Below are positions 53,952 to 54,641 of a stretch of DNA of 54,641 bases, piece after piece; position 1 is the stretch's first letter; every line of letters starts with the position of its first letter. This DNA comes from Ignavibacteriales bacterium. GTDB lineage: Bacteria > Bacteroidota > Ignavibacteria > Ignavibacteriales > Ignavibacteriaceae. The notes beneath the pieces are model-generated. The model saw nothing but the letters and a program-made list of their open reading frames with translations, had not been told where the DNA came from and searched no databases. The translations under genes and the position numbers were made by a program. Location: assembly GCA_016182615.1 (NCBI GenBank), contig JACPGF010000162.1, positions 1-54,641 on the forward strand. Direction: 5' to 3'.

Positions 53952-54641
53952 ATGAATAAAAAATATATCATAACCATAGTTACAGCGGTTTTAGGCTGGG
54001 TGTTTACCGGATGCGGGGACCCCGCGGTTGATGTAACAAGCAGCACACATTATGAACCGAAAATCGTCATCGAAGCATTTTTGTATGCAAACGAGCCTGT
54101 TGCAAAAATAAGGATAACACGGAACTATCAGATTGGCGCACAGGTAAATCCCAACACCATGTCACTTACTCCGGGCGCGAATAACGCGTCTGTAACTATT
54201 AACGGCACACCGCTTTTGTATGATGCAGTTGGGCAAGTGTATTATAACAATTCGATAGTAATTGAATACGGGAAAACATACACGCTGCATGTATCGGCAG
54301 CTATTGATGGGAAACAGTTATCTGCCGGGTCGGTAACAACGGTTCCGGAGGCAGGGTTTAGAATGCTGAATAACAAAAACCTTGGAGCCTTAAAATATTT
54401 GGAAGATTCGGTGGTTGTCAATTTTATGCCTTCTAACAACGCGGGCATCTACGTTTTTACAACAACGGCAATGCAGGCCAGCGTTGCATCTTACATCATG
54501 GACAATCCGTATGAAACCAAAGTGGATACTGTTGAACTGAAAAAAAACATGGAAGATTTCCGGGTACAGTACGATGCAATGATAAACCTTAACGGGCTGC
54601 ATAACGGTACCTTTACTTTCACGCTGCCGTTTTTCAGGACA
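53952..54641 (+). CDS. DUF4249-type lipoprotein, cut by the window edge
   Basis: Open frame of 230 codons running off the right edge. Start MNKKYIITIVTAVLGWVFTG with the lipobox Cys in TGCGD; an in-frame ATG at 53934 would add six residues and overlaps nothing. The beginning of the mature part (PKIVIEAFLYANEPVAKIRI, then NNASVTINGTPLLYDAVGQV) follows the DUF4249 pattern of a beta-rich lipoprotein. It lies 18 bp after the TonB receptor gene and probably works with it at the outer membrane. The C-terminal half is not in the window. Confidence 0.88.
   Translation, partial: MNKKYIITIVTAVLGWVFTGCGDPAVDVTSSTHYEPKIVIEAFLYANEPVAKIRITRNYQIGAQVNPNTMSLTPGANNASVTINGTPLLYDAVGQVYYNNSIVIEYGKTYTLHVSAAIDGKQLSAGSVTTVPEAGFRMLNNKNLGALKYLEDSVVVNFMPSNNAGIYVFTTTAMQASVASYIMDNPYETKVDTVELKKNMEDFRVQYDAMINLNGLHNGTFTFTLPFFRT

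Noticed and set aside
1-54641. tRNA, rRNA, insertion sequence or integrase genes
   Set aside because: None could be recognised in the gene-free stretches or among the open frames; the repeats seen are non-coding.

Overview
The window looks like a chromosomal segment from the Ignavibacteria/Chlorobi side of Bacteroidota. Evidence: several secreted proteins end in a type IX secretion (T9SS) tail with the NYPNPFNPST-type motif, there is a TonB-dependent receptor followed by a DUF4249-type lipoprotein, LytTR and NtrY-like sensor kinases are present, and the base composition is moderate. The lineage is an inference from gene content; there is no rRNA or tRNA marker in the window.

Layout. 1-7573: a CRISPR array of 25 repeats plus a remnant, and on the minus strand a type I effector operon cas6-cas5-cas3-cas8-cas7 without adaptation genes. 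8342-10268: a CPA2-type cation/proton antiporter whose TrkA-C end is shifted out of frame. 10.3-11.4 kb: repeat elements. 11.5-13.6 kb: a BNR-type T9SS protein. 13.7-14.3 kb: a broken NarL-type response regulator. 15.2-17.9 kb: a V4R/DUF2378-like small protein and a lexA operon with a textbook promoter/operator, but with two in-frame stops early in lexA. 18.0-21.8 kb: two paralogous PD40-propeller T9SS proteins, one interrupted by TGA. 22.0-24.7 kb: a LytTR regulator coupled to a TPR sensor kinase. 25.7-34.9 kb: small DUF6132/DUF1858 genes, a secreted AGE-type epimerase-like protein, a class D beta-lactamase, a TrpF-like protein lacking the usual catalytic Cys, an OPA-type transporter, an O-methyltransferase and a sensor kinase. 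35.7-47.4 kb: AHSA1 protein, asparaginase, an FN3 lipoprotein, a DUF4783 protein coupled to a 1276-residue NtrY-like kinase, Ppk1 and an LD-carboxypeptidase. 48.1-49.8 kb: a TIR-SIR2 fusion followed by a zinc-ribbon/DUF2007 protein. 50.2-54.6 kb: a PAP2 phosphatase, a TonB receptor and a partial DUF4249 lipoprotein.

The most striking item is the TIR-SIR2 fusion: two NAD-consuming domain types in one polypeptide with the expected active-site residues in both. It sits in a two-gene cassette bracketed on both sides by dispersed repeat elements, one of which supplies the stop codon of the second gene. This makes it a good candidate anti-phage abortive-infection module. It shares the window with the CRISPR system but is not next to it.

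Two families of dispersed elements run through the intergenic space. Family A is about 295-300 bp, has TAACTACTCA-type ends and two internal palindromes (REPIN/MITE-like). Family B is 360-610 bp, with conserved outer ends and different cores. Four genes between 8 and 22 kb are broken (antiporter, NarL regulator, lexA, PD40 protein). The three nonsense codons can each be explained by a C-to-T change, which suggests local decay or a strain-level mutation pattern, although sequencing error has to be excluded.
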